Assembly (NCBI GenBank): GCA_005406025.1
Contig: BGZK01001285.1
Location: forward strand, 111,751-175,750
From: Eumeta japonica
Lineage: Eukaryota; Arthropoda; Insecta; Lepidoptera; Psychidae
DNA length: 64,000 nt
Direction: 5' to 3'
Shown in pieces: positions 21,762 through 32,770 of this stretch (its first letter is position 1; every line of letters starts with the position of its first letter). The notes beneath the pieces were generated by a model that worked only from the letters and a program-made list of their open reading frames with translations, had not been told where the DNA came from and did no database searches. The translations under genes and the position numbers were made by a program.

Positions 21762-22237
21762 CGATTTCACAACCAAGATCGATAGGCTCATAGAAATTAA
21801 CAAATAAAATGACAATTGAATAGTCATTAGATTTATTAATAATTAATAAAGGGACCTAGATCCAATGACTAAGCCTTATTGACCTAGCCAATTAGATCAT
21901 ACTCATGCTCCGGATTGCTCCCACGTCTGCATTCAAAAATAGACCCAACCGTGTTTATGTACCAGTAACTATCTGTGCCGATAGGACCCACTTAAGGGAT
22001 CCCCCACAAGGCAAATCACGCGCCCTCACCACCCACGTCAGGTCAAACGGAATAGATTACCAGCTAACAGTATCGCCGAACTAGCAATGTTTCTTTCTAG
22101 CAATGTTGCGAGGGGTGGAAACTCATTAAAAAAAGTCACCCCTTTTTAGTGGGTTTTTACCAGACAGGACCAGCGCGCACGGGCACACGTGTGCGCAACG
22201 CATTTTTTACTTCCTCCTCGTCGAAAGAGAGAAAAAA
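21762..22237 (+). mobile_element. Jockey 3' UTR
   Basis: Non-coding tail that aligns with the minus-strand tail of copy B (44816-45220). Shared blocks are 'AAAATTAACAAA'-like sequence after the stop, 'AA.TCACGCGCC', 'AGCTAACAG.ATCGCC', 'TTTTTAGTGG.TTT', 'GCGCGCACGGG', 'GCGCAACGCATTTTTTAC' and the final GAGAGAAAAA. Confidence 0.75.
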
Positions 22238-22418
22238 GTACATTCGTCACAGTTGTATTTCGGCCGCCACATGGGAAGCTTGCGCTGAAATATAGAAATC
22301 TGAATATCAACGCTTGTCCATCATGTTTACCCACACCGTAACAAGTCCGTTCTCCGAGACGATAAACCAGGAAATTCGAGGTGCGGACTTACGCGGCGGT
22401 GAAGAAATGACAGTTACA
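22238..22418 (+). mobile_element. BEL-type LTR copy A, downstream part
   Basis: Resumes the LTR after the jockey: 'GTCACAGTTG', 'GAAGCTTGCGCTGAAATA', 'GTGCGGACTTACGCGG' and the end 'GTTACA' at 22413-22418, matching the other two LTR copies. The right target duplication ATATT follows at 22419-22423. The poly(A) signal that is AATAAA in the other two copies is mutated here (GAAATATAG). Confidence 0.82.
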
Positions 22419-22423
22419 ATATT

Positions 22424-22788
22424 ATATGCAAGTGTTATTTTGTTACCCACGAAATGGAGGTATTTTACATTTGACTTCACATACATGTTTCATATATAAG
22501 ATGCGGTGAAACTGATGTATCGCATCTGACGTATTGAAAGCTGACGTAAGTGAAAACACCTACTTCTTTAATGTTTTGCAAGACTAGTTAACAAGAGAAT
22601 AAAGTGCTAAGAAGTGAGAAACGGACACTTGAGCACATACAACATTAAATAATAAATACATGTCAAACTAGATATGAGTGTAAAACAATTATATATAATG
22701 TAAATAATGTACTAGATATAATACGCCATAGTAAATATTAAACGTTATACGTAGAATATAATTGTTGTACAAACTAGAGGTTAATATC
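22424..22788. other. AT-rich spacer
   Basis: No recognised feature between LTR copy A and the promoter-like region downstream. Confidence 0.3.
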
Positions 22789-22848
22789 CCACTCACGCCC
22801 TTAGACAGCGCACACGCGCATAGGAACCCGCCCGCGTAGCTATTCAAG

Positions 22849-22913
22849 TATAAATACGAGTTCCGGGTCCCACTACAGTTCATTTCCGGTTGTTCCGCCG
22901 TGGCGATCGGTCG
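22849..22913 (+). promoter_or_regulatory. Core promoter: TATA, Inr and DPE at canonical spacing
   Basis: TATAAATA at 22849-22856; initiator TCATTT at 22880-22885, giving +1 at A22882, 33 bp after the TATA start; GGTCG at 22909-22913 matches the DPE (RGWYV) exactly at +28 to +32. The surroundings (22790-23330) are GC-rich against an AT-rich background. It could be the promoter of a host gene's non-coding first exon or of an LTR; no LTR ends with target duplications were found. The 84-codon frame at 22890-23144 has no recognisable domain. Confidence 0.5.
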
Positions 22914-23329
22914 CCTTCGGTCCAGCCCCTGGACTACCGTTTAGTACAGTGTGTTAATGTGTGTGCAGGGTTCCTTCGAGCCGCGTTCCGAAGTGTCGGG
23001 TTCCGCACGTGTATGAGTGTGTGTGCTGCCGCCCAGTATACATTGCGCGGCGACAGTTATGCCACGTTTGCGTTCGTCCCGGTGATACGCTCCGGTTTAC
23101 TGCACCGTCTGCACGCCGAGGCCGTGCAAGGTTTCTGCGCCTAGGGAGCGCTCCCGCAGGTTCACGTTACAAATACCGATTGCTATTTTAGTTATTTAGT
23201 GTGTTTTACACGCATAAGTGGTTTGCAATTGATTACGTGAGGGCGACCGCATGCTGACCGGCAGCAGTCTTTGAGGGTGGACTTGCTCAGCGTCACGGTT
23301 AGCAGTCAAACTCTGTTATTGATGGTCAA

Positions 23330-24485
23330 TCCAATTCCTAATTTAATTCGGTTATGTTACCTTACGTGTCTACGTAACGATTATAGCTTATTTTTGAATG
23401 GTAAACTTAAATTCAGTGATTTAAGGGCCTAAAGCCCTCGACCGAAGCTGTTAAACCAGAATCGCGGTATCGTAACTGACAAATTGTTTCTAAAAGAACT
23501 TGAGACAGTCAGTTAATTACAATTACTCACATTAACCGTTCCCCTAACCGAAAGTCAATTAAATGATTTACTAACGTTACTGAGTAAAATTTTTGAGCAA
23601 CAAGATCATTTTTATATTATTTTATATTATGTACATCTTTCATTTTTTAAAACGATATTATATTTCTCTTGACATGTGATAGGTTTTAATATATATTAAT
23701 AAATATACTGTGGATTAAATATTAATTTCTTTTATTTCTTCTCTAAGAAATGCTTTAGAACTCAAATTATAAATGGTACAAATATTTCAGCACAAAATGT
23801 GTTGATATTGACTGCATGACTCCGTTATAAAATTCTATAGTTCACCATGATACGAATGGAGATAGAATAAAATAATCTCGCGGTGTTTTCATCTGTAAGC
23901 CGCCTAATTCGTTTGACTGCTTATTGCTGCAGAACTAAGCCAATTTAGTTATGTAAGAGGTCCCTTGAAAATTACTATTTAAAGTGAGACCAAAATATAA
24001 GTCCACAATATCCAGTAGCTTATTCTTGACTTGTGAAATTTGTTACACATTTGTGTAACAAATTTTGTATCAAACTGCGAAAATTTAATGGGGTTTGTTT
24101 TTTCTTCATAGGGAAGAAGATTATTATGGTAAGCTATACAACTATTTCACAGATGATACATTTTAAGTCGTTAAAAGCTGGTTGCCGCCTATTAACCTTA
24201 AAAAGTAAAGAAATATCATGAGTAAATAATGAAATCACACGCTCATCCTTAACAAGGGGTAGTAGACCATTAATACAAATTAAAGATAGGAATGGTCAAA
24301 AACTGAACCTTTTGGGACATCCATATTGATGTCAGACGACCCGTTCATATTGAATATCAACATCCTGAACTTTGGCACTCTAAAATGACTCTAGAAGTCC
24401 AATAGATCAAACCCCTGATGATGTTGTCAAGGTTCATAACTATAGCATTACATTATAGTAGTTTCCTATTTAACGTATCTTGATA
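23330..24485. other. AT-rich, one short hairpin
   Basis: Contains a perfect hairpin at 24036-24065 (stem AAATTTGTTACACA, 2-nt loop). Nothing else is recognised. Confidence 0.4.
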
Positions 24486-24697
24486 AACGCAATCAAATAT
24501 TTTGGATATTACAAAATATTAATTGCCCCCTGTAACTACTACCAGGCAGGAAAAATCCGCTGAATAAGCAGGCAGGAAAAACCGACTTAGTTATTGAGCA
24601 ATCCGATCGGTCTAAAGTTTGGATCAGATATACTACCGAATTTGAACATTGGAATAACTTTACTTTGCGTGAATAGATATGGAAGCACACCATCATT

Positions 24698-25547
24698 AAA
24701 AGTCATACAATACCATCATATGTCGCGACACAATCAAGCCCCAATTATCCTGACCGATCAAGATGCACGGAGCGGCAGCGTCATTGATCAAATTTTCAGC
24801 GATATCTGTTAAGTGCAAGCAGGCTGCGACGGTGGCGCGCTCTACGCGTTGCGGAGCTAGCTTTAAGTTTCTGATGGTTTGAGCTGTCATAAATTTCAAG
24901 TTTCAAGAAAATAAGCCTTTAATTTTAACTCGAATGACCCGGGATCTTTTATCAGTTATTTCATTGCCACCGACACTCGAGACGCGTAACGTTTTGCGGC
25001 GTCCTTTCGCTCCGATTCGATTCGCCACCTGCTCATCGATTAAGGTGACCGTGGAGCCTTCGTCAAGGAGTGCGTGGACCTTCATCGATTTTTCGGGGCC
25101 ATACAGCTCGAGCGGAACAATTTTCAAGTATGCGCGCATTGTATTAACATTGTTTACAGATATCGCCGTGTGCTCGGTGACGACGGCTGTCGTCTGGGCG
25201 CTCCCCTCATGACCCTCTCTCGTGGTCCGCTCTTGGTGGAGTAGCCTATGATGTCCGCTTTGATATATCTTACAGGGCTTTCCTCTGCACGTAGCTTGCA
25301 CGTGACGGCCCCTCAGGCATGGGAAACACATGTGAAGCCTTTTTGTGGCGTCCCATCTTTCGCTTATATTCAACTTCACAAATTCGCCGCAGTTGGGTAA
25401 GCCGTGTTCATTGTTACAGAGCAGACATATTATTCTCACATTTATTATTGACCGATTTGATGGCTGGAAGGCGGTGTGCGAATTCGAATTGTTGTCGTCA
25501 TACTTCATAGTGTTAATCACGTTTTTATTCGCGTCGTTCCGGTGCAT
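24698..25547 (-). pseudogene. BEL/Pao zinc knuckles and aspartic protease
   Basis: The segment starts at an internal ATG (25547). Two cysteine/histidine knuckles are visible: 'CLLCNNEHGLPNC' and 'CFPCLRGRHVQATCRGKPC', then 'CKIYQSGHHRLLH'. The retropepsin (DUF1758-like) follows with active-site region 'HALLDEGSTVTLIDEQVANR', where the usual D-S/T-G triad reads DEG, and later 'PCILIGQDNWGLIVSR', the conserved LIGxD segment. An in-frame TGA at 24903-24905 splits the protease. Confidence 0.88.
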
Positions 25548-25631
25548 GCCTCGAATTTCTACTGCCGCCTTTCTCTATCGGCATGGAGGCGCTGCACTGG
25601 TCGGCTATCTTATTCAAAAAAGTTGCCAACA

Positions 25632-26861
25632 TCACAAGTTCGGGCTCGTCGTTGTTCTGAGATTCGCAGTATATTTGCACCATTTAAATTTCAAGATGTC
25701 ATTGAATTCGTCAACTATCTCATCAGTCATTTCGGGAGCGAACAGGTAGCTCAGTTTATTCAACGTGCGTATGGCCGCAACAAAATTATTCACTTTATTG
25801 GCGAACGAGCTGATGTTGCCCATTCCGCCGTTCATCGGCGTCATACGTCTCAATTTATTTAGCTCCTGTTTGATTATGGCATCAGGTCGCCCGAACCTGC
25901 GCTCGAGCACTCGCATAATTTGTAGCGGATCCGTTTCAGTGTAAATCAAGGCTTCACAAGTTTCACGCGCTTCGCCACTGAGCGCTTTGCGGATCCGTGC
26001 TATGTTTTGAACATTGCTAAATAGTCCCGACGTGTCATTGTATACCGATGGAAATGCGATCCATTCGCTAACATTTCCACAGAAACTCGGCAGATGTGCC
26101 AGAGTTTTAGACGGCTCATTCACAACTTTCGATGTCTCTTTGCTAGCCGTCTTGATCGTGAGTATGATCGTATCAGCCAATGTTGATTCAGTCATATTCG
26201 AGTCGGTATTACGAGGGGATGCACTATTAATTTTGCTGCATGCCGTCGGCGGCGGTGGTGGCGCTGTCTTCGGACTCGATTCGGGCGTGGGCTCAACGTC
26301 GCCCAATGTAACGATCCGTTTCTCAAGTTTATCCGTTTCGGATAAATGGGACGCGTTATCACAATCAATCAAATCGCCCGAATCCTCTTCGTCCGCTTCC
26401 AGGCGTAGCAACAACATTTTTGTACGCGCGACCGCGGCTTGTGCAGCTATCCTTTCACTTCCCAATTGCTCAAATTCTAATTGAGCCAATAACGCGGCGT
26501 GCTTCTTCTGTCGCGCCGTGTTCACATTTCTATTCGAATTGTCAATGTTCAACTGATGTGCAGGACTTCGGTTTCGCATATTTACCGCTAGAGGGCCAAG
26601 TGTTTCATCGGATGCGACGGCTGCATTCGGAACGTCGACTCGGTCGGATCTCGTATCCGCATGAAAGTCACAAACTTCCTCGTCGATCCTCTCCTGCCCA
26701 GGCGAACCTCCGGTCAAGTTTTCATTTGTACCGTGGTCTCACGTGTGCGTCGACGACATGCCCGTTTCTGACGATCGGCTTGTCGGCGCACTCATTGACA
26801 TTTCGTTCTCTTGCTCGGCTGTGTTCATTTTGCGCGCTCTTGTAACACGCTTGCTGTCCAT
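25632..26861 (-). pseudogene. BEL/Pao Gag (DUF1759)
   Basis: Translation from ATG at 26861 ('MDSKRVTRARKMNTAEQENE') is interrupted by one in-frame TGA (26739-26741) and then runs to 25632. The N-terminal part is charged and low-complexity, with a proline run (APPPPPTA) in the middle. The DUF1759 capsid-like domain is clear: 'LPSFCGNVSEWIAFPSVYND', 'IRKALSGEARE', 'RVLERRFGRPD' and 'LNKLRRMTPMNGGMGNISSF'. The final residues drift out of frame; another frame continues better ('MLATFLNKIADQC'), indicating a frameshift near 25680. Confidence 0.88.
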
Positions 26862-27313
26862 CTTCAAGTTCGATTCTTCAATCTTCAATCTCTAACGGTC
26901 CCTAATAGTCCCTAACAGCTCGTACGAGGTTCTCGAGACGAGGATATTCTCAATACGAGGATGGAAACACGGGAAGGGTAGGTGTGGCCCGCTCGACAGT
27001 GGACATGCACTGAGTCAGGGTGCGCAATAGAGCTTCGGTAGGAGCGACCGTCGCCAGGCGGGCCTACAGTCCGGCCCCCTATCTGTGCATGCGTATCGAC
27101 GCGAGAAGACTATTCGGTGCCGAGATCGTACTCGGCAACCGGTGATCACGCCTCAACTAGTCACACCGCTCGAAAGCGTTAAACAGTGAGATGTCGTTAA
27201 CACCGCTAGGTGACCCTCTCACTGTCCGAAGCGTGCACACGGAAATAAAAATCCGAAGCACACGACTTACTCGTAAAATTTCTTCACAATAATCCGGAGA
27301 ACGATGGACCAGC

Positions 27314-27955
27314 TGTAACGGCAATTTCAGCTATCACCGCGTAAGCCCGCACCTCGGGTTGTTCCTCTTCACGAGTGCACGCCTCTGATTCAACGGATTT
27401 CTTGCGGTGTGGCGGCAATTAAATGATGGACAGCATTTTCTTTCAGACTTAACTTTTTTATTCAGCCGAGCTTCACAGTATTACGGTTGGCTAGCAACTG
27501 TACCAGATGCACCACTCCCACTGCATTTTGTAGGTGGTGCATCCGTTGCACATGTGAGTTGCATACATTTTAATTGGGGAGGCATGACCATGCACTTCGT
27601 TATGCATATGCATTGGCGCCACTAGCAACCGGGACATCGATTTGCGGCCGTACCGTAATGAAGGCCGCTTTCAAGGCCTACCATTGGTCCTCCCCACCAA
27701 AGCACAATTTCGTATGCAACTCACACGCACATTACATTTCAATTGTTATGTTTAATTTATCAAAACAAATATACAATAATAACACACAAATATTCTTACT
27801 TAAAATTAGTCCCTACCCGGGTAATAAAAAACTAGACAAAAAAACTCTTTAATAAAATACATCAATAATGAAAAACACACAAATATAAACACTAATTACA
27901 AAAAAGACAAAACACAATGTTCAATTTAACATTAGGTGCGCGGCTCTCCGTAACA
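27314..27955 (-). mobile_element. BEL/Pao 5' LTR (copy C, uninterrupted)
   Basis: About 642 bp on the minus strand, starting TGTTACGG (27955) and ending CGTTACA (27314). An AATAAA-type poly(A) signal lies in the 3' third ('GCTGAATAAAAAAG', about 27460). It is directly followed by a primer-site candidate and gag, which identifies it as the 5' LTR. It aligns with both jockey-containing LTRs and shows the empty insertion site: 'GTGGTGCATCTGGTACAGTT', where copies A and B carry jockey sequence. The TATA position reads TACAAAA. Confidence 0.85.
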
Positions 27956-27959
27956 GATA

Positions 27960-28660
27960 TAATAAAAGTTTTCTCGGAGTGGCAAGTTATATTATATAAA
28001 AAAAATGTTCAAATATGTTTATAATTAACACAAAAATTTCATTAATAGATTAATAATTAATGACCAGTGAGAACAAACAATACACGACATTAAAAATCAC
28101 AGTTAGAACGGAATCACCCATATTGTTTTTTTCATCTTTATACATTTGAAATAATTATACATAACTTGAATAAATTAAGATGTAACATCATAAACCTAAA
28201 CGTTACGATTAGATGAATATTTAGTGAGATTGAGTGATGAATTTAGAGATTGTGTAGTTAAAATTAAAATATTTGTCAAGAAATTTTCGAATGCATAGGT
28301 GACATTTATGTTCTTTTTCACATTTATCGTCAACTATTATTTAAAACTCTTAATGACGGCGTCTGTGTTTTACAGTTTCTTCATTGGATATATTCGTCTT
28401 AATTACTTTTAACCATGTCTGTGCTCCTTTTTAATTTACTTTGATACAGAAAAGGAATCGAAAGATATTTGATGTTGCAGATCAATGATCTTAGAAATAA
28501 TAATGGGTACGTTTCAATCGTAATAAGATAATTAGACAGCTTAGTTATTATTAACGGTAACTTTTACTTGAAACAATCGTCGAATAGATAAAAAAATAAT
28601 TAAACGTTGACATTATAAATTTTAGTACAAACAAATTGATACGTTTACACGGCCGATAAA
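27960..28660. other. AT-rich, nothing recognised
   Basis: No feature supported. The 5 bp next to the LTR (GATAT, 27956-27960) would be one half of its target duplication. Confidence 0.35.
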
Positions 28661-28664
28661 CGAC

Positions 28665-28935
28665 CTGTCGAAGTTAATTTAGCCGTCACCGTCGCGTGCG
28701 CTCGCTCCTCGCGAGCCTTCTGTTTGCACTTCGTCCATTTTATGGTTTTCAATAATTTATTATTTGCATGTCCGAGCGTTAAAATTCGAGAGTAATAGGC
28801 GTGTTTGCGGGGCTAGCTGGGGACGGGGGACGGCCGGGTCACGTAATTGACTGCGCTGTCGAATGAAACAAATGATGAATAATTCAAGTGGCTTTTTATT
28901 TGGGCGTGTTCAGTCGTCCGCGGGTCCGTGTGCCG
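28665..28935. promoter_or_regulatory. GC-rich segment with octamer-like site
   Basis: Higher GC than the flanks, with CpG-rich words at 28685-28715 and 28805-28840. Contains ATTTGCAT (POU octamer-like, about 28765) and TTTTATGG (Hox/caudal-like, 28739). Suggestive of a cis-regulatory element. Inference only. Confidence 0.25.
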
Positions 28936-29314
28936 CTGCTCTGTTTGTTTGTTTACATTAAGATATTAATTTATTTTTTTTTTCTTCACCCAAACTGTTC
29001 GAATCCAGCCTGTCTCTTTCTACGCTACGGAATGACTTGTTTGTGTATCGTCCTTTCGGCTTGGCACGCTTGTCGGGGTTACCTTTTGAGGACCGTATCA
29101 AACAAAATACTTGAGAGATGCCAAAATCAAATGGAAATACATTTATCCGGTTCAGTAAATGCTCTTCTTTACGATAGACGAAAGATCAAACGTCTATGTT
29201 TCTATTATCTCATTATTTATTCATTTTTTTTTATGCAAAGCATTAGAAATTACTGTCACAAACTAACGATATGACGCCATAAATTAAGATAGAAATCGTT
29301 TCTATCTCTCGAGC

Positions 29315-29520
29315 AGCTACATTTGAAGCGGCGGCGCCGCGCTCGCGTCTTCGAAACTCTTACGTTTACGACAAATAGTTGTTGCGAAGTATCGATTGTT
29401 TTGTTCGCGGATCTCTTGACGAAACAACCTGTTCAAGTTGCGGACGCGCTTTCAGGCTGTAATTGCGTCTGTAACGCTTTCAGGGAAGTAACTTTGACAG
29501 TTCCACTCCCTATTTCGTTC
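29315..29520. promoter_or_regulatory. Moderately GC-rich segment
   Basis: CpG-containing, complex sequence (GCGGCGGCGCCGCG near 29328-29341; CCACGTGG at 29520-29527) between AT-rich flanks. The forward frame at 29323-29622 has no recognisable domain. Confidence 0.22.
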
Positions 29521-29624
29521 CACGTGGTTTGTCCCTTCTCAGTAAATAAGTCTTTATTGACAAATTACTTTCTGAATGTAAGCATCGAAATTATTGTTCG
29601 CGTAATTCAAAATAGATCTTAGCA

Positions 29625-32080
29625 AGGTCTGTCCTTTAAGTGACCAATTTATGATAAAATTGCTTCGGCTAAACATAATAATGATTTTTTCAGTATAAAC
29701 GCTGTCTAAATTATTAGTTTATATCGTCATTTCTATATAATTCAGGTCATCTTGATTTAGTTCATTCTATATTCATGTTGTTTCTTAGATTAGGCTATTT
29801 TGGAAATACAAACGAAATTAGAGTATTAGTTGTAAAATTGAATATACATTACCATAGTAACAGTTTAATATAAATTTTAATGCAGTAAGGAAAATATTAA
29901 GGAATATTTCATTATTTTCTTTCGAAAGCCTTCAATTAGTTTTAATATTTCATGATAGAAGCGGCACAGAACATTGTTATAATGGATCTTAGAGTTTTCT
30001 ACGACATCTATTCAATCTTCCTTCAAACAAAAAGAAAAAAAAGCTGGTGAAAGAAACTTTTTCCAACACTATTAGCTAAAAGAAGTAATACGAGACCCGT
30101 TGGCCTGACGGTGACTGAGAGGCTAGTAAATAACCATTCATGTAATTTTGTATACATTTTTCATATATTCAATATACGATTAAACTAATACTAGAATAAA
30201 GTTTGAAGTGATATATAGACTAGAACATGGAATATAGATTAACACTATTTTTGCAAACTCCTTCAATGCTTGTCTCTCTGACGTTTGGCATTGTGTTCCA
30301 TGTAGTTCTTATTTGTCATCCTATTTTTCTCAGATTTTATATTTGTTTAAAGCACCAGAGAAATTGAAAATTCAGTTTATATAATCTCACAAACTAATGA
30401 TAAAGAAGCTATCTTTGCTGTTACCTAATACCATAAAGACAATATTAGTTAGCATTGATAGGATGGCGATTTAATATTTATAAAGGGATCACCGATATTG
30501 GTAGCAAAACTTTATTGAAAGAAAACATTGACTCCTGCTGACTGGTTTTTGTCAAGAGGTTATGAAGGAATAAAATGTATAAAAAAGAGCTTGAAAGTAG
30601 TTATTTTGCTGGTAGAAGTTAAAATTACGGTCGTCTCAGGTTTTAATTGGTTGTCCACAGCACCACAGAAGAAGTGCTATGCACCTACAGTGTATTGGCG
30701 ATGTCTTATCGAGTTGTCAAATGGATCATGGAACATAGCCCGTTTCAGGGTACGCCACTTCTGGGTATTGACCAGGAATAATACGACTCTACGATAGGCG
30801 GTTAGCTGGAGCTCTTCATTTCAAATGCATCCTCGATGTATTGAAAGTAAACTAATAGACATTTAGTACCCCAAACGGAGAAATAGCTCACTTAACTTAT
30901 TAACTAAGTAGAAATGCGATATTTGATATTGTGTAAATAGTAATATGTGATACCTTTTTTAGTATCATACTAGTTTCAATTTTGAATTTCACATCTCGTA
31001 ATTCACTCACCATTAAATCTACCCATTTCGCAGAACTGAGCAATTCACAACTTCAAATATGTATAACGCGTGGTTTGAAGAAGCTGGACTATCGACCGTT
31101 ACTTGCTGACAGGCCAGGGATTCGGTCGAAGAGGAACCCAGGCCTGTTCGGTTTTGACGAATACGGCCGCGGAGAAGCAGTGATTCGTTGAAACAACTTT
31201 TCTAATAGATAAGGAGGATACGGAACCACCCAGTATTTTCTAACCTTATTCTATAGGTATTGTCGCCGGAATGAAATGTATGGAAACTGTATCAAAATTT
31301 ATAAAAAAAAATTGCAATATCCTCACTATTACGGGTTGTTTCCTTCCCCTCTGGTCAACATTATTCATTTTTCAATAATACCTATACAATAAATAAACAA
31401 AAAGCTTATCTCTAATGTTATTCCCAACTTATTTTCTAACATTTCTAACTAACTTCCATTGGCTGGCGTCGCCCGGTTTCTGATTAATTGCCCATTTTTC
31501 GAGATGGCACTTTTATATCCCCCTAACCCCACGGTACACGGTCCTAGAATAAATGTACGCCCTAGCCTTTCCTCGCTTATTTTACGTTCGAGCGGCGTCG
31601 GGCTTGCTTGTTATCACATAATTTTAATAAAAACACATTTAAATACCGTTTATTTTACATACTATACATTTATAAGTCAATCATACACATTAATTTTTTT
31701 TTAGGAATTAAATATGTTATTGCAATTTAAGAACATATTTCGTAATTTCAAATATTATTATATAATATTAATTAATATCTGTGTAGCGTAATCTCTAATA
31801 TGTTAGATTTGCGAACGCTGCTCACAAACGCTGTTTAATTAATAACTTAATAAAAAGGTAATTAAAATTAATTTTTTCAAAATTAAATTAAAAATATTAT
31901 TTAAATATAAAATTTTGCGATCACCGCTCACACTTGGTTTTTCGTAGTTTTTTGAAAACAGTTTTATTTTTCAGCTCATTTTAATGGAACCCACGAGAAT
32001 ATTAAGCAAAATACTTTCAACTAAGAACATTTTTGTACTCTATATGTACCTACCGACGTAATCATAGAACATGGGTACAA
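29625..32080. other. Mixed unassigned DNA
   Basis: Blocks of higher complexity at 30520-30850, 31040-31200 and 31440-31620 may be decayed repeats, but I could not match them to each other or to a known family. No gene is supported. Confidence 0.3.
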
Positions 32081-32088
32081 CCCGGATA

Positions 32089-32118
32089 CGTTACCCAGGG
32101 AGTAGTCCCTGGGTAACG
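32089..32118. repeat. Perfect hairpin (13-bp stem, 4-nt loop)
   Basis: CGTTACCCAGGGA (32089-32101), loop GTAG, TCCCTGGGTAACG (32106-32118). It lies in a GC-richer block (32040-32460) of unknown origin. Confidence 0.85.
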
Positions 32119-32659
32119 ATTTGCAAAGAATTAACAGAAGGTTATCCGGTGAAAAGATAAATAGAACTAACTGTTCTATTCGGTGATCGCGAAAGCCGCG
32201 AACAAATTTCAAAGGTGGAAAGCCAACGCATCGTCTCGACTGCCTGTATATCATTGAGCGCTACCTATCGGTTTGCACATGGAGACAACGCTCCGGTCAA
32301 CTCTGTCCTAGAGTTGAAGAGCTCCCGTGGGCGGTTATTCGAGGCGCCGTAACGACGGGACGCTAACGAAAAATACTGAGTCGGGACCACCGAAGGTGTG
32401 TCTGGCGAAATTCGCGACGAACGGCGCTCCGTAAAAGCTCACTGTCCCGTATAAAGGCGAGTTCGGATTTAACGTAAATGTTTTGGAAAATTTTTCAACC
32501 AATAGTAGAGTTGAATAGTAGAGTAGAGTAAAAGTAAAAAGTTTCCCCTTTCTTTCAATTACGTAGGAAGGGGTATTTCCGCTGTATAAAAGTTTGTAAT
32601 AGATTATCACAAGTAAAAGGAAGTGAGTGAAGGAAATTGAAACATTAATAACTTATGTT

Positions 32660-32770
32660 CGCTTGTAACTCCGCCCGCGTGGACATAGAATATGTTCGAT
32701 ATCAAAACTAAACCGAGATTTAGTTTTGATATCGAGCGATTATGACCAGGTCCCACTCTCGCCCACGATT
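32660..32770 (+). repeat. 'CCGCCCGCGTGG' module with adjacent perfect hairpin
   Basis: A copy of the CGCGTGG module (32660-32683) is followed by a hairpin with a 16-bp perfect stem: CGATATCAAAACTAAA (32697-32712), loop CCGAGA, complement 32719-32734. The same association of module and long hairpin occurs at 12611-12752. Confidence 0.6.

Larger units (their letters stand above)
18833..22237 (+). mobile_element. Jockey-clade non-LTR retrotransposon (copy A), internally deleted
   Basis: Starts 'ATCAGTTCAGTTCGC', which I recognise as the conserved 5' end of lepidopteran jockey elements, and ends in 'GAGAGAAAAAA' at 22236. It has a serine-rich Gag start, a PRE_C2HC domain, zinc-knuckle remnants and RT, but the APE endonuclease is essentially absent between about 20075 and 20340, so ORF2 is internally deleted. 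Imperfect 17-19 bp repeats at the two junctions (18814-18832, GTGCGTCCGTCAGACAGTT; 22238-22254, GTACATTCGTCACAGTT) look like an aged target-site duplication. It is nested inside a BEL LTR. Confidence 0.85.
24490..27313 (-). mobile_element. BEL/Pao retrotransposon internal region (leader, gag, protease; pol lost)
   Basis: Read on the minus strand from the 5' LTR (27314-27955): a possible primer-binding site beginning TGGTCCATCG (about 27309), a leader of about 450 bp, the gag start at 26861, a DUF1759 Gag, CCHC knuckles and an aspartic protease ending near 24698. Reverse transcriptase, RNase H, integrase and the 3' LTR are absent. The element is therefore truncated, with its lost end somewhere near 24490-24700. 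Confidence 0.85.

Noticed and set aside
22890..23144. 84-codon frame downstream of the TATA/Inr/DPE promoter
   Set aside because: Cys/Arg/Val-rich, no known domain, and a second overlapping frame is equally open; GC content explains both.
24485..24545. 3' LTR of the BEL element
   Set aside because: A GATAT and a TGTAAC word occur here but the adjoining sequence does not align with the LTR.
25345..26845. Plus-strand open frames across the BEL gag/protease region
   Set aside because: They are antisense shadows; the minus-strand frames carry the recognisable DUF1759, zinc-knuckle and protease motifs.
28985..29010. tRNA gene suggested by GTTCGAATCC
   Set aside because: No A box or cloverleaf can be formed upstream.
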